Positions 1 to 8,262 of a stretch of DNA of 12,485 nucleotides are shown here, piece by piece. Source of the stretch: Sinorhizobium sp. (GTDB taxonomy: Bacteria > Pseudomonadota > Alphaproteobacteria > Rhizobiales > Rhizobiaceae). The notes below the pieces were generated by a model, which saw nothing but the letters and a program-made list of their open reading frames with translations, was not told where the DNA came from and made no database searches. Numbering within the stretch: the first letter of the stretch is position 1; the number at the start of each line of letters is the position of its first letter. Both the position numbers and the translations under genes were made by a program. Location of the stretch: positions 1-12,485 of the forward strand of contig JAPSJG010000054.1 in assembly GCA_031178305.1 (NCBI GenBank), in the 5' to 3' direction.

Positions 1-460
1 CGGTCGGACTGTCCGGAAATTCCGCCAGGCCCTCGATACGGCTGTAATGGACGTTCTTCACCTCCACATAGGCGAGGCCCTTTGCCGGGTCGCTGAGAAG
101 GATGTCGATGCGGGAATTGCGCCCGTATCGCTGCTCGCGGCGGAGTGCTTCATAGGTGTGGAGATCGCTTACCATACCGAGTGCGATCGCCTCTTCCGCA
201 ATACGATTCGGCAGCCCGGTATTGATGCCGACGAGCGTACCGTTCGCCTCCACGATCTCAAGCATGTGACGGTATTTGCGGGTCGGCGTGTCGTGCTCCG
301 ACAGCCAGATTGCCGACCCGGGCGCGGTCAGTCCACGCATGGAGCCGGTATTCGGGCAAGAGCCGGTGATTGCGGTGCCGTCGGAAAGAACGGCATCGAA
401 CAGAAAGCGTTTGTAACGCTGTAGAAGCGTTGCAGGAACGAGCGGGCGGGAAAAGTACAA
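1..460 (-). CDS. sfsA: SfsA family protein (sugar fermentation stimulation protein A), C-terminus cut by window edge
   Basis: The reading frame is open to the left edge and gives 153 residues of a family usually about 230-250 long, so roughly the last third is missing. Visible marks are the family signature CPNTGSM (residues 35-41), an Asp in NSRIDILL (D119) and the E-x-K of YVEVKNV (E133, K135). D119, E133 and K135 fit the PD-(D/E)xK nuclease-like core predicted for SfsA, which follows an N-terminal OB-like part. SfsA was named for an effect on maltose metabolism in E. coli; DNA binding is reported and its biochemical role is still unclear. I chose the TTG at 458-460 because it places the first residues (MYFSRPL) in register with the usual M-x-F-x-x-PL family start; a GTG three codons upstream (467-469) is the alternative. 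Neither has a clear Shine-Dalgarno sequence. The gene begins only 21 bp after the phaC stop on the same strand, so co-transcription is likely. Confidence 0.93.
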   Translation of the reverse strand, partial: MYFSRPLVPATLLQRYKRFLFDAVLSDGTAITGSCPNTGSMRGLTAPGSAIWLSEHDTPTRKYRHMLEIVEANGTLVGINTGLPNRIAEEAIALGMVSDLHTYEALRREQRYGRNSRIDILLSDPAKGLAYVEVKNVHYSRIEGLAEFPDSPT

Positions 461-481
461 GGGGGACACCCGTCTAGCCGG

Positions 482-2326
482 TCAGGCGCGAACTCGCACA
501 TAGGAGCCCGGGGCGTCTTCGATGGGCTTTAGCGGTCCTCCCACCTTGCGGGCGGGCACGCGGCGTTTGTCGAGCTTTTCGATCCAGCTCTGCCAATGCG
601 GCCACCAAGAGCCCGGTGTTTCCTTCGCCTTCTCCATCCAGTCTTCGAGATCGCCCTTCGGAGGTCCTCCCGTCCAGAACTGATATTTGCTCCTATCCGG
701 AGGATTGACGACGCCGGCGATATGGCCCGAACCGGACAAGACGAACGTCACCTTGCCGCCCAAAAACTGGCCGCCGAGGTAAACCGATTTTGCCGGCGCG
801 ATATGGTCTTCCTTGGTCGCCAGGTTGTAGATCGGGATCTTCACGTCGCTGAGCGAAATCCGCCGACCGGCAAGCACCATTTCGCCCTTCGAGAGCCTGT
901 TCTCCAGGTAGCAATTGCGAAGGTAGAAAGAATGGTTGGCGGCTGGCATCCGCGTCGAATCGGAATTCCAGTACAGCAGGTCGAAGGGCATCGGTTCCTG
1001 GCCCTTCAGGTAGTTGTTGACGAAATAGGGCCAGATGAGTTCCGAAGCCCGAAGCATGTTGAAGGCCGAAGCCATCTTCGAACCTTCGAGATAGCCGCTC
1101 GTGCGCATTCTCGCTTCGACCTGGCGGATTTGATCCTCGTCGGCAAAGACCTTTAGGTCGCCCGCATGGGTGAAATCCACCTGGGTCGTGAATAGCGTTG
1201 CCGAGCGGATCCGCTTGTCGCCCTCGGCGGCATGGAGCCCGAGCGTTGCCGCAAGCAAGGTGCCGCCGACGCAATAGCCGATGGCATTGACTTCGCGCTC
1301 GCCGGTTGCCTGCTCGACGGTGTCGAGTGCGAAACCGATGCCTTCTCGCGCATAGGCCTCCCAATCCTTGCCGGCATGCCGTTCGTCGGGATTGACCCAG
1401 GAAATGACGAAGACGGTGTGGCCCTGGTCGACCGCCCACTTGATGAAGGATTTTTGGGGATTGAGGTCGAGCACGTAGAATTTGTTGATCCAGGGCGGGC
1501 AGATGAGAAGCGGCCGTTTCAGCACTTCCTCGGTACTCGCTTCATACTGGATCACCTGGCAGACATCGCTTTGCCCAATCACCTTGCCCGGTGTGATCGC
1601 GATGTTCTCGCCGATCGCGAACTTGCTTGTATCCGTCTGCCTCAGCCGAAGTTCGCCGCGCCCGGCAGCGATGTCTTCGGCAAGCATCTGCATGCCCTTG
1701 ACGAGATTGGCGCCGCTGGAGGCGACGGTCTCTCGGTAAAGTTGCGGATTTGTAGCGATGAAATTGCTCGGGGAAAGGGCACTCGATATCTGGCGAATAT
1801 AGAAGGCCGCCTTGTGCCGGGTGTGCTCGTCAAGGCCTTCCGCGCTCTCGACCATGCGTTCCGCCCAGTCGGATGTGACGAAATAGGCCTGGCGTATGAA
1901 GTCGAAGAAAGGATTCTTCACCCAGTCCTCGTCGGCGAAACGCTTGTCTTCCCGTTGGATGGCCGCTGGTTCGGCGACGTTATCGCCGGCCATCCGCTGG
2001 ATCGTCCGCGACCAGATACCGAAGAAGCTACCCATCAGGTTGGTCTGCGCCTCCAGGGTCCGGCGCGGATCGGAAAGCCAGTATTCGGAGACCTTCGAAA
2101 GCGTCTTCACGATGTCGGAGACCGGCTCGGCGTAGTTCTCGGCCGTCTCGCCGCTTTCGCGTGGCGTCAGCCATGCGGACGCCGCCTTGCCCATGTGTTC
2201 GGCTGCGCGGGCCAGGTTGATGGCCAGACTTTCCGGGTCCTTGACGATATAGGGCTCGACCGATTTCGGGTCGAAGCCTGCAAAGCCGCTTTTGCTCGTG
2301 GTGTCCTCGGCCTTGTCTGCGCTCAC
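482..2326 (-). CDS. phaC: Class I poly(3-hydroxybutyrate) synthase PhaC
   Basis: This enzyme polymerises (R)-3-hydroxyacyl-CoA, mainly 3-hydroxybutyryl-CoA, into storage polyester on the surface of cytoplasmic PHB granules. The 614-residue length suits a class I synthase that works without PhaE or PhaR. The N-terminal PhaC domain covers about residues 110-280, followed by an alpha/beta-hydrolase domain. The lipase-like box GYCVGG carries the nucleophile C352. D507 (in KEDHIAP) and H535 (in SGSGH) complete the triad, with the same 28-residue Asp-His spacing as the C319/D480/H508 triad known from Cupriavidus. The start is GTG (2324-2326), preceded by a strong GGAGG seven bases upstream, which settles it despite the non-ATG codon. 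The gene diverges from a small lipoprotein gene across 110 bp and is followed closely by sfsA. No phasin, phaA/phaB or phaR lies in the window, as expected in rhizobia, where those genes lie elsewhere. Nothing looks broken. Confidence 0.97.
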   Translation of the reverse strand: MSADKAEDTTSKSGFAGFDPKSVEPYIVKDPESLAINLARAAEHMGKAASAWLTPRESGETAENYAEPVSDIVKTLSKVSEYWLSDPRRTLEAQTNLMGSFFGIWSRTIQRMAGDNVAEPAAIQREDKRFADEDWVKNPFFDFIRQAYFVTSDWAERMVESAEGLDEHTRHKAAFYIRQISSALSPSNFIATNPQLYRETVASSGANLVKGMQMLAEDIAAGRGELRLRQTDTSKFAIGENIAITPGKVIGQSDVCQVIQYEASTEEVLKRPLLICPPWINKFYVLDLNPQKSFIKWAVDQGHTVFVISWVNPDERHAGKDWEAYAREGIGFALDTVEQATGEREVNAIGYCVGGTLLAATLGLHAAEGDKRIRSATLFTTQVDFTHAGDLKVFADEDQIRQVEARMRTSGYLEGSKMASAFNMLRASELIWPYFVNNYLKGQEPMPFDLLYWNSDSTRMPAANHSFYLRNCYLENRLSKGEMVLAGRRISLSDVKIPIYNLATKEDHIAPAKSVYLGGQFLGGKVTFVLSGSGHIAGVVNPPDRSKYQFWTGGPPKGDLEDWMEKAKETPGSWWPHWQSWIEKLDKRRVPARKVGGPLKPIEDAPGSYVRVRA

Positions 2327-2436
2327 CCGGTGTCCTCCACAGCTTCTTGTTTGTTTTGTATTTTTACATTCTGCCCGAAAATGATTACAAGGGCTAGCGC
2401 ATCATCGCGCCGCAAAAACAGGGATCCATCGCCAGC
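2327..2436. promoter_or_regulatory. Divergent intergenic region phaC / lipoprotein, with phaC RBS and a tentative phaC promoter
   Basis: These 110 bp must hold the promoters for two divergent genes. Seen directly: on the minus strand GGAGG at about 2334-2338 serves the phaC GTG start. The middle is AT-rich (2341-2390), unlike the GC-rich surroundings. On the minus strand TTGTAA, an 18-bp gap and TAAAAA could be -35 and -10 boxes for phaC, but the match is loose. I found no equally good pair for the plus-strand lipoprotein gene and no clear operator. Confidence 0.35.
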
Positions 2437-2742
2437 ATGTTTGCCTTCGGAAAACCGCGTTCGCCATCCTTTGTTTCCGGACTTATCGTCGCAGGCATGC
2501 TTGCCGGGTGCAGTTCGACGGCCGAGCTCCAGACCTATCCTTCGGTCTACGGTGAAAGGGCTGCCGCCACCGAGCAGATGACGGATGAAGAAGCCGTGAA
2601 CCAGCAGGACCGGTTGACGGCACTTGCGGCTGAGCGCAGGTCCGGTGCGATCTCCGAGGCCGAGTATCAGCGCCGTCTGAAGGAGTTGCAGATGCTGGCC
2701 GAGCGGCACGGAGCTGAGGCGCGAAAACAGATCGAGAATTAG
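2437..2742 (+). CDS. Small predicted lipoprotein of unknown function
   Basis: This is a 101-residue protein with a basic N-terminus, a hydrophobic stretch and a clear lipobox LAGC (residues 22-25), so it is probably cleaved before C25 and lipid-anchored in the envelope. After a polar linker (25-55) it ends in a charged helical segment (about 58-98) of the type LAAERRSGAISEAEYQRRL, which resembles the short C-terminal (SHOCT-like) helix-turn-helix of the form 'G-x-I-(S/T)-x-x-E-(Y/F)'; that likeness is by eye only. The ATG at 2437 gives the signal peptide directly; the Shine-Dalgarno sequence is weak. The gene diverges from phaC and precedes alaC by 124 bp with a hairpin between, so it is probably its own transcript. 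I do not recognise a function. Coding status is supported by the complete signal peptide and lipobox and by normal codon use, but not by any enzymatic motif. Confidence 0.8.
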   Translation: MFAFGKPRSPSFVSGLIVAGMLAGCSSTAELQTYPSVYGERAAATEQMTDEEAVNQQDRLTALAAERRSGAISEAEYQRRLKELQMLAERHGAEARKQIEN

Positions 2743-2776
2743 CGCTTGCCTTTCTGGTGATTTGGCCGCAAAGCGT

Positions 2777-2802
2777 TGAATGGCCGCAAGATCGGCCATT
2801 CA
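2777..2802 (+). terminator. Perfect 10-bp hairpin after the lipoprotein gene
   Basis: The arms TGAATGGCCG (2777-2786) and CGGCCATTCA (2793-2802) pair perfectly around a six-base loop, 35 bp after the lipoprotein stop. No T-run follows, so it is not a canonical intrinsic terminator. It may act with Rho, protect the 3' end, or be a stray palindrome. Confidence 0.5.
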
Positions 2803-2866
2803 CCCCGCGCATGTTCAGCTATAGCCGCAGAGGCTTGCAAAAGCGCGCGCCAAACGAGGTCTGGAG

Positions 2867-4084
2867 ATGGAAGAGTTTCACAAAGTCCGGCGCCTGCCGC
2901 CCTATGTTTTCGAACAGGTCAACCGTTTGAAAGCAAGCGCGCGAGCCGCCGGGGCCGACATCGTCGACCTCGGCATGGGCAATCCGGACCTTCCGACTCC
3001 GCAGTCGATCGTCGACAAGCTTTGCGAGGTCGTGCAGGACCCGCGCACCCACCGCTATTCGTCGTCGAAAGGCATTCCGGGCCTGCGCCGCGCCCAGGCG
3101 GCTTATTATGCCCGCCGCTTCGGTGTCAAGCTGAACCCCGAGACGCAAGTGGTCGCCACGCTCGGCTCGAAGGAAGGCTTCGCCAATATGGCGCAGGCGA
3201 TCACCGCGCCGGGTGACGTCGTCCTCTGCCCGAATCCCACCTATCCGATCCACGCCTTCGGCTTCCTGATGGCGGGCGGCGTCATCCGCTCGATTTCGGT
3301 CGAACCGGACGACACGTTCTTTGCGCCGCTGGAGCGTGCGGTCAGGCATTCGATCCCGAAGCCTCTGGCGCTGATCCTCAACTACCCGTCCAATCCGACG
3401 GCGCAGGTCGCGACCCTCGACTTCTACAAGGAGGTCGTCGCCTTCGCGAAAAAGCACGACATCATCGTGCTTTCCGATCTCGCCTATTCGGAAATCTACT
3501 TCAATGACGAACCGCCGCCCTCGGTTCTGCAGGTGCCGGGCGCAATTGACGTAACGGTCGAGTTTACCTCGATGTCGAAGACCTTCTCCATGCCCGGTTG
3601 GCGCATGGGTTTTGCGGTCGGCAACGAGCGCTTGATCGCGGCTTTGACGCGGGTGAAATCTTATCTCGACTATGGCGCCTTCACACCGATCCAGGTCGCG
3701 GCAACCCAAGCGCTCAACGGTGACGGCAGCGACATCGCCGAGGTGCGGAATATCTATAAGCGCCGCCGCGACGTGATGGTCGAGAGCTTCGGCAAGGCTG
3801 GATTCGAGGTGCCGCCGCCGCCGGCGACCATGTTCGCCTGGGCGAAGATTCCGGAAAAGTTCCGCCATCTTGGTTCGCTCGAGTTCTCCAAGCTGCTGGT
3901 TGAGAAGGCGGACGTCGCCGTCGCACCCGGCATCGGCTTCGGCGAGCAGGGCGACGACTATGTCCGGCTCGCCCTCGTCGAAAACGAGCACCGCATCCGT
4001 CAGGCAGCCCGCAACATTAAGCGCTTCCTGTCCACGGCGGACGACACGTTGCACAATGTCGTTTCGCTTAATGCGCATCGCTAA
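2867..4084 (+). CDS. alaC: Pyridoxal-phosphate aminotransferase, AlaC type (glutamate-pyruvate transaminase)
   Basis: This is a 405-residue fold-type I aminotransferase of class I/II. It most likely interconverts pyruvate plus glutamate with alanine plus 2-oxoglutarate in the cytoplasm. It matches E. coli AlaC (YfdZ) closely along its length as I recall that sequence: the RLPPYVF start, DLGMGNPD, YSSSKGIPGLRRA, GSKEGFA, YPSNPTAQ, DLAYSEI and GFGEQGDDYVRLAL. K238 in SMSKTF is the PLP Schiff-base lysine; N176 and D204 contact the cofactor, and R246 (GWRMGF) binds its phosphate. The ATG at 2867 has GAGG seven bases upstream. Automatic pipelines often label such proteins 'LL-diaminopimelate aminotransferase' or aspartate aminotransferase, so the substrate is inferred, not shown. 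Its position just ahead of hom suits amino-acid metabolism, but the 79-bp gap with a strong hairpin leaves shared transcription uncertain. Confidence 0.93.
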   Translation: MEEFHKVRRLPPYVFEQVNRLKASARAAGADIVDLGMGNPDLPTPQSIVDKLCEVVQDPRTHRYSSSKGIPGLRRAQAAYYARRFGVKLNPETQVVATLGSKEGFANMAQAITAPGDVVLCPNPTYPIHAFGFLMAGGVIRSISVEPDDTFFAPLERAVRHSIPKPLALILNYPSNPTAQVATLDFYKEVVAFAKKHDIIVLSDLAYSEIYFNDEPPPSVLQVPGAIDVTVEFTSMSKTFSMPGWRMGFAVGNERLIAALTRVKSYLDYGAFTPIQVAATQALNGDGSDIAEVRNIYKRRRDVMVESFGKAGFEVPPPPATMFAWAKIPEKFRHLGSLEFSKLLVEKADVAVAPGIGFGEQGDDYVRLALVENEHRIRQAARNIKRFLSTADDTLHNVVSLNAHR

Positions 4085-4117
4085 TACGGAATGAAGCCGG
4101 CTTTTTACCGGAAATTG

Positions 4118-4138
4118 GCCCCGCCGCTCCGGCGGGGC
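4118..4138 (+). terminator. GC-rich 9-bp hairpin between alaC and hom
   Basis: The arms GCCCCGCCG (4118-4126) and CGGCGGGGC (4130-4138) pair perfectly around a three-base loop, 33 bp after the alaC stop and 25 bp before hom. It is very stable but has no T-run behind it. It could stop or attenuate read-through from alaC into hom; hom may also have its own promoter. Confidence 0.5.
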
Positions 4139-4163
4139 GCATCTCACATGTTAGGAACTTGCT

Positions 4164-5486
<1,323 letters not shown>

Positions 5487-5616
5487 TCCCGTCCTTGCAT
5501 TAAAACTGTTGAGAAACGTCTGAATGACGCGTAGGGCCGGGCGCAGCCGCTGTTCGGCCGGTTTTTCCCTGTCGAAATCTCCGATAAGAACGGGGAAAAT
5601 TCGGCGGGTGGACAAG

Positions 5617-7419
5617 ATGGACCTATTGGTGGATCCGATCCAGCGGGCGTTTCTCGGCGTTGAGCGCTCGGTCAGCGGCCAGCGTTGGATGTCGCGCCTC
5701 GACCAGGTCGGCCAGAACCGCGCACTGGCGATCAGCCAGGTGCATGGCTATTCCGAACTCATCGCCAGGGTGCTCGCCGGCCGCGGCGTCGGCCTCGACG
5801 ACGCTGCTGCCTTTCTCGATCCGACGCTTCGCGGTCTGATGCCGGATCCCGACACACTCACCGATTGCCGCAAAGCGGCGGAGCGGCTGGCGCATGCAAT
5901 CCGACGCGGCGAGAAAGTGGCGATCTTCGGTGATTACGATGTGGACGGCGCGGCATCCTCGGCGCTGATGCTGCGTTTCCTGCGCCATTTTGGCGTCGAG
6001 GCCGAGATCTATATTCCCGACCGTATCTTCGAGGGCTATGGTCCCAATCCGCAGGCGATAGAGCAATTGATCGATAACGGCGCCGGTTTGATCGTCACGG
6101 TCGACTGCGGGTCGACCAGCCATGAGTCGCTCGCGGTCGCTGCCGAACGTGGCGCGGATGTCGTCGTCATTGATCACCATCAGGTCGGCACGGCGCTACC
6201 TCCGTGCCATGCTCTGGTCAACCCCAACCGCGAGGACGATCTGTCGGGGCAGGGGCATCTCTCGGCGGCTGGCGTCGTCTATCTGGTACTGGTGAATACG
6301 CTGCGGGTGCTTCGCTCCCAGGAACGCTCTCAAGCCGGCACATTCGACCTGCTGGCGCAACTCGATCTCGTTGCGCTGGCGACCGTCTGTGACGTGGTGC
6401 CGCTCAAAGGCTTGAACCGCGCCTACGTGGTCAAGGGCTTGATCGCGGCGCGGCACATGGGCAATCCCGGGCTTGCCGCTCTTCTCCGCAAGGCCGCTAT
6501 CGGCGGGCCGGTCACGCCGTATCACTTGGGTTTCCTGATCGGGCCGCGAATCAACGCCGGCGGTCGCATCGGTGATGCAGCGCTTGGCAGCCGTCTGCTG
6601 ACTCTCGACGATGCCGCTGCCGCAGAGATCATTGCCAGCCAGCTAGACGAACTCAACCGCGAACGCCAGGCGATGGAATCGGCAATGCTCGCCGAAGCGG
6701 AAGCAGAGGTGCTGGCGGAGTACGGAACCGGCGAGGGCGCCTCGGTGATCGTCACCGCCCGGGAGAATTGGCACCCTGGCATTGTCGGCCTCATCGCGGC
6801 ACGCATCAAGGAGAAGTTCCGCCGGCCGGCCTTTGCCATCGCTTTCGACCCGAACGGCCGCGGAACCGGCTCCGGCCGATCGATCAGCGGCTTCGACATG
6901 GGTCGGCTGGTGCGAGCTGCAGTCGACAACGGGCTTCTGGTCAAGGGCGGCGGCCATGCGATGGCGGCGGGATTGACAGTCGAGCGCAGCAAGCTCGGAA
7001 AGCTCCGCCAGTTCTTCGAGGAACATGCCGAAGGCACGGTGCGCGATCTGGTCGCCGTCCAGACGCTCAAGGTCGATGGTGCGCTCGCGGCCGCCGGCGC
7101 GACGCTGGAACTCGTCGATCTGCTCGATCAGGCAGGCCCCTACGGCTCGGGTCATCCGCAGCCCGTCTTCGCCTTTCCGCAGCACCGGCTGCGAGATAGC
7201 CGCCAGGTCGGCGCCAATCACGTCAAGGTAACGCTGGAGGGGCAGGACGGCAGCCGGATCGACGGCATCGCGTTTCGCGCAACGGAAACGCCGCTTGGCG
7301 AATTCCTGCTCGGCCAGCGCGGCGCGACGGTCCATGTTGCGGGCTGCGTCTCCACCGACCTTTGGCAGGGAACCCGGCGCGTTCAGCTGCGGGTGACGGA
7401 TGCGGCCAAGGCCATCTGA
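5617..7419 (+). CDS. recJ: Single-stranded-DNA-specific exonuclease RecJ
   Basis: RecJ degrades single-stranded DNA 5' to 3' in recombination repair (RecF pathway), mismatch repair and base excision. All the DHH-family marks are present: DYDVDG (106-111), DCGS (163-166), DHH (186-188) and VCDVVP (D258) for the two metal ions. The DHHA1 domain follows, with GPRINAGGRIGD (309-320) and GGGHAMAAG (444-452), and then the C-terminal OB-like domain. The length is 600 residues, normal for the family. The frame is open back to an ATG at 5524, but that would add 31 residues of poor protein character. Family members begin near the FLGVERSxxGxRW motif, so I use the ATG at 5617; a GTG at 5608 is also possible. 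The Shine-Dalgarno sequence is weak. A palindromic repeat starts right at the stop codon. Confidence 0.96.
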   Translation: MDLLVDPIQRAFLGVERSVSGQRWMSRLDQVGQNRALAISQVHGYSELIARVLAGRGVGLDDAAAFLDPTLRGLMPDPDTLTDCRKAAERLAHAIRRGEKVAIFGDYDVDGAASSALMLRFLRHFGVEAEIYIPDRIFEGYGPNPQAIEQLIDNGAGLIVTVDCGSTSHESLAVAAERGADVVVIDHHQVGTALPPCHALVNPNREDDLSGQGHLSAAGVVYLVLVNTLRVLRSQERSQAGTFDLLAQLDLVALATVCDVVPLKGLNRAYVVKGLIAARHMGNPGLAALLRKAAIGGPVTPYHLGFLIGPRINAGGRIGDAALGSRLLTLDDAAAAEIIASQLDELNRERQAMESAMLAEAEAEVLAEYGTGEGASVIVTARENWHPGIVGLIAARIKEKFRRPAFAIAFDPNGRGTGSGRSISGFDMGRLVRAAVDNGLLVKGGGHAMAAGLTVERSKLGKLRQFFEEHAEGTVRDLVAVQTLKVDGALAAAGATLELVDLLDQAGPYGSGHPQPVFAFPQHRLRDSRQVGANHVKVTLEGQDGSRIDGIAFRATETPLGEFLLGQRGATVHVAGCVSTDLWQGTRRVQLRVTDAAKAI

Positions 7420-7451
7420 CCTTTGCGCGTCTGATAAGACGCGCGGCGCTG
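7420..7451 (+). repeat. Palindromic intergenic repeat, copy 1 (after recJ)
   Basis: The arms GCGCGTCT (7425-7432) and AGACGCGC (7437-7444) form a perfect 8-bp stem with a GATA loop, flanked by CCTTT on the left and GGCGCTG on the right. The same layout recurs at 8211-8251, 8335-8378 (inverted) and 9925-9971. This copy lies between two convergent units, recJ and the tRNA-Glu genes, where a bidirectional 3'-end hairpin would be useful. The outer arm seen in other copies (CTACAGCG/CGCTGTAG) is missing on the left. Confidence 0.8.
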
Positions 7452-7510
7452 AGTGACGCGGAAACAGCGGGATACGACGTCGTTCTGAACAATCAGTAGA
7501 AGAATCGGAG

Positions 7511-7586
7511 TGGCACGCCCAACGGGACTCGAACCCGTGTTTCCGCCGTGAAAGGGCGGCGTCCTAGACCGCTAGACGATGGGCGC
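7511..7586 (-). tRNA. tRNA-Glu (UUC), copy 1
   Basis: A 76-nt cloverleaf with the CCA encoded (7511-7513 on the complement). The acceptor stem is GCGCCCA/TGGGCGT with a G1-U72 wobble, the discriminator is G73, and the T arm carries GGTTCGAGTCC. The anticodon stem CCGCC/GGCGG holds the loop CTTTCAC, which gives UUC. The sequence is identical to the copies at 7871 and 8121. Its own promoter lies 15 bp upstream. Confidence 0.97.
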
Positions 7587-7600
7587 CCAAGACGAGGTGG

Positions 7601-7629
7601 CTTATAGAGAGGCGTTTGGATTCCCGCAA
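7601..7629 (-). promoter_or_regulatory. Promoter of tRNA-Glu copy 1
   Basis: On the minus strand TTGCGG (7624-7629), a 17-bp spacer and TATAAG (7601-7606) make a good housekeeping sigma promoter. Transcription would begin about 7-8 bases before the tRNA. The bases between -10 and the tRNA are GC-rich, as is common for stable-RNA promoters under stringent control. The same unit recurs at 7961-7989 and 8263-8291, which supports it strongly. Confidence 0.88.
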
Positions 7630-7726
7630 GTCTTCAGGAGGCGCTCGGCCCCACTTTTTTGGAGAATTTCACCGGAAACACGCGCTCGCGTGAACGCTTT
7701 GCATCTCAGCCGCGCTTGTGAGGAAG

Positions 7727-7801
7727 TGGTACGCCCAACGGGACTCGAACCCGTGTTACCGCCGTGAGAGGGCGGCGTCCTGACCGCTAGACGATGGGCG
7801 C
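7727..7801 (-). tRNA. tRNA-Glu (CUC)
   Basis: A 75-nt cloverleaf with CCA encoded (7727-7729 on the complement). The acceptor stem and T arm match the UUC copies, but the anticodon loop is CTCTCAC, giving CUC. The D loop is one base shorter, the base after the anticodon stem differs, and the discriminator is A73 instead of G73. The 69 bp upstream, up to the end of the next tRNA gene, hold no convincing promoter, so it is probably read from the promoter at 7961-7989 together with tRNA-Glu copy 3. Confidence 0.96.
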
Positions 7802-7870
7802 GATCGAATTCGGACCAGCAGCCGAACGCCGTCACCATAATTGAAAGACAGTGAATATGGAAGGAGAGAA

Positions 7871-7946
7871 TGGCACGCCCAACGGGACTCGAACCCGTGT
7901 TTCCGCCGTGAAAGGGCGGCGTCCTAGACCGCTAGACGATGGGCGC
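7871..7946 (-). tRNA. tRNA-Glu (UUC), copy 2
   Basis: The 76-nt sequence is identical to the copy at 7511-7586, including the encoded CCA, G73 and UUC anticodon. The near-identity with that copy continues through the promoter to about 7990, with only three substitutions in the 45 bp beyond the gene, so the gene was duplicated with its promoter. It probably starts a two-gene transcript with tRNA-Glu(CUC) 69 bp downstream; no hairpin terminator is visible between them. Confidence 0.97.
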
Positions 7947-7960
7947 CCAAGACAAGGTGG

Positions 7961-7989
7961 CTTATAGAGAGGCCTTCGGATTCCCGCAA
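7961..7989 (-). promoter_or_regulatory. Promoter of tRNA-Glu copy 2 and probably tRNA-Glu(CUC)
   Basis: TTGCGG (7984-7989), 17 bp and TATAAG (7961-7966) on the minus strand. The boxes are identical to those at 7601-7629, and the leader to the tRNA is equally short. Confidence 0.88.
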
Positions 7990-8014
7990 GTGAGCAGAAC
8001 CAATTATTTTTGAC

Positions 8015-8070
8015 TTTCTGCAGAAAATTAAGAGCATCGCTTCAGGGTTTTTGCTGACCTAAGCAAAAAC
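8015..8070 (-). terminator. Palindrome and hairpin downstream of tRNA-Glu copy 3
   Basis: Two dyads lie between the fourth tRNA gene and the promoter of the third. The arms GTTTTTGCT (8047-8055) and AGCAAAAAC (8062-8070) form a perfect 9-bp stem with a six-base loop, and TTTCTGCAGAAA (8015-8026) is a perfect 12-bp palindrome. On the minus strand both lie 3' of tRNA-Glu copy 3, so they could end that transcript. There is no clean T-run after the stem, so the call is tentative. Confidence 0.4.
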
Positions 8071-8120
8071 ATGCGCCGGTAAACTTCGTTGAAGTATCTG
8101 CAAGTATATGGAGACAAGAA

Positions 8121-8196
8121 TGGCACGCCCAACGGGACTCGAACCCGTGTTTCCGCCGTGAAAGGGCGGCGTCCTAGACCGCTAGACGATGGGCGC
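8121..8196 (-). tRNA. tRNA-Glu (UUC), copy 3
   Basis: The third identical 76-nt tRNA-Glu(UUC), with CCA encoded and G73. Unlike the other two, its promoter lies 66 bp upstream, because a palindromic repeat (8211-8251) separates the two. The 5' leader is therefore much longer and must be removed by RNase P. Confidence 0.97.
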
Positions 8197-8210
8197 AGCA
8201 TTTTATGTGA

Positions 8211-8251
8211 TACAGAGACCTTTGTACGTCTGAAAGACGCGCGGCGCTGTA
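8211..8251 (+). repeat. Palindromic intergenic repeat, copy 2 (inside a tRNA-Glu leader)
   Basis: The outer arms TACAG (8211-8215) and CTGTA (8247-8251) enclose the inner arms CGTCT (8227-8231) and AGACG (8235-8239) with a three-base loop. The layout and the right half match the other copies, but the left inner arm has two unmatched changes, so the stem is decayed. It lies between the tRNA-Glu at 8121-8196 and its promoter at 8263-8291. Confidence 0.8.
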
Positions 8252-8262
8252 TGACGAGGCGG

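Noticed and set aside
47..424. 125-codon plus-strand open frame at the left edge
   Set aside because: The minus strand of the same stretch reads as SfsA with its signature motifs, so this is its antisense shadow.
1232..2581. Long 449-codon open frame on the plus strand opposite phaC
   Set aside because: It lies entirely antisense to phaC and its upstream region, and its translation shows no family motifs. Long antisense frames are expected in GC-rich genes with strong third-position bias.
5530..5580. Terminator-like GC stem followed by TTTTT between hom and recJ
   Set aside because: Only a self-complementary CCGG with wobble pairs can form; there is no real stem before the T-run.
5524..5616. 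31-codon N-terminal extension of recJ from the ATG at 5524
   Set aside because: It is Arg/Ser-rich without family resemblance, and RecJ relatives begin near the ATG at 5617.
7511..8196. Regularly repeated ~76-bp units suggesting a CRISPR array
   Set aside because: The repeats fold as complete tRNA-Glu with CCA, the spacing is uneven (about 70-215 bp) and no cas gene is present.
7511..8196. Extra tRNA-Glu copies serving heme synthesis by the glutamyl-tRNA (C5) route
   Set aside because: Alphaproteobacteria generally make 5-aminolevulinate with ALA synthase from glycine and succinyl-CoA, so this is not a good explanation.
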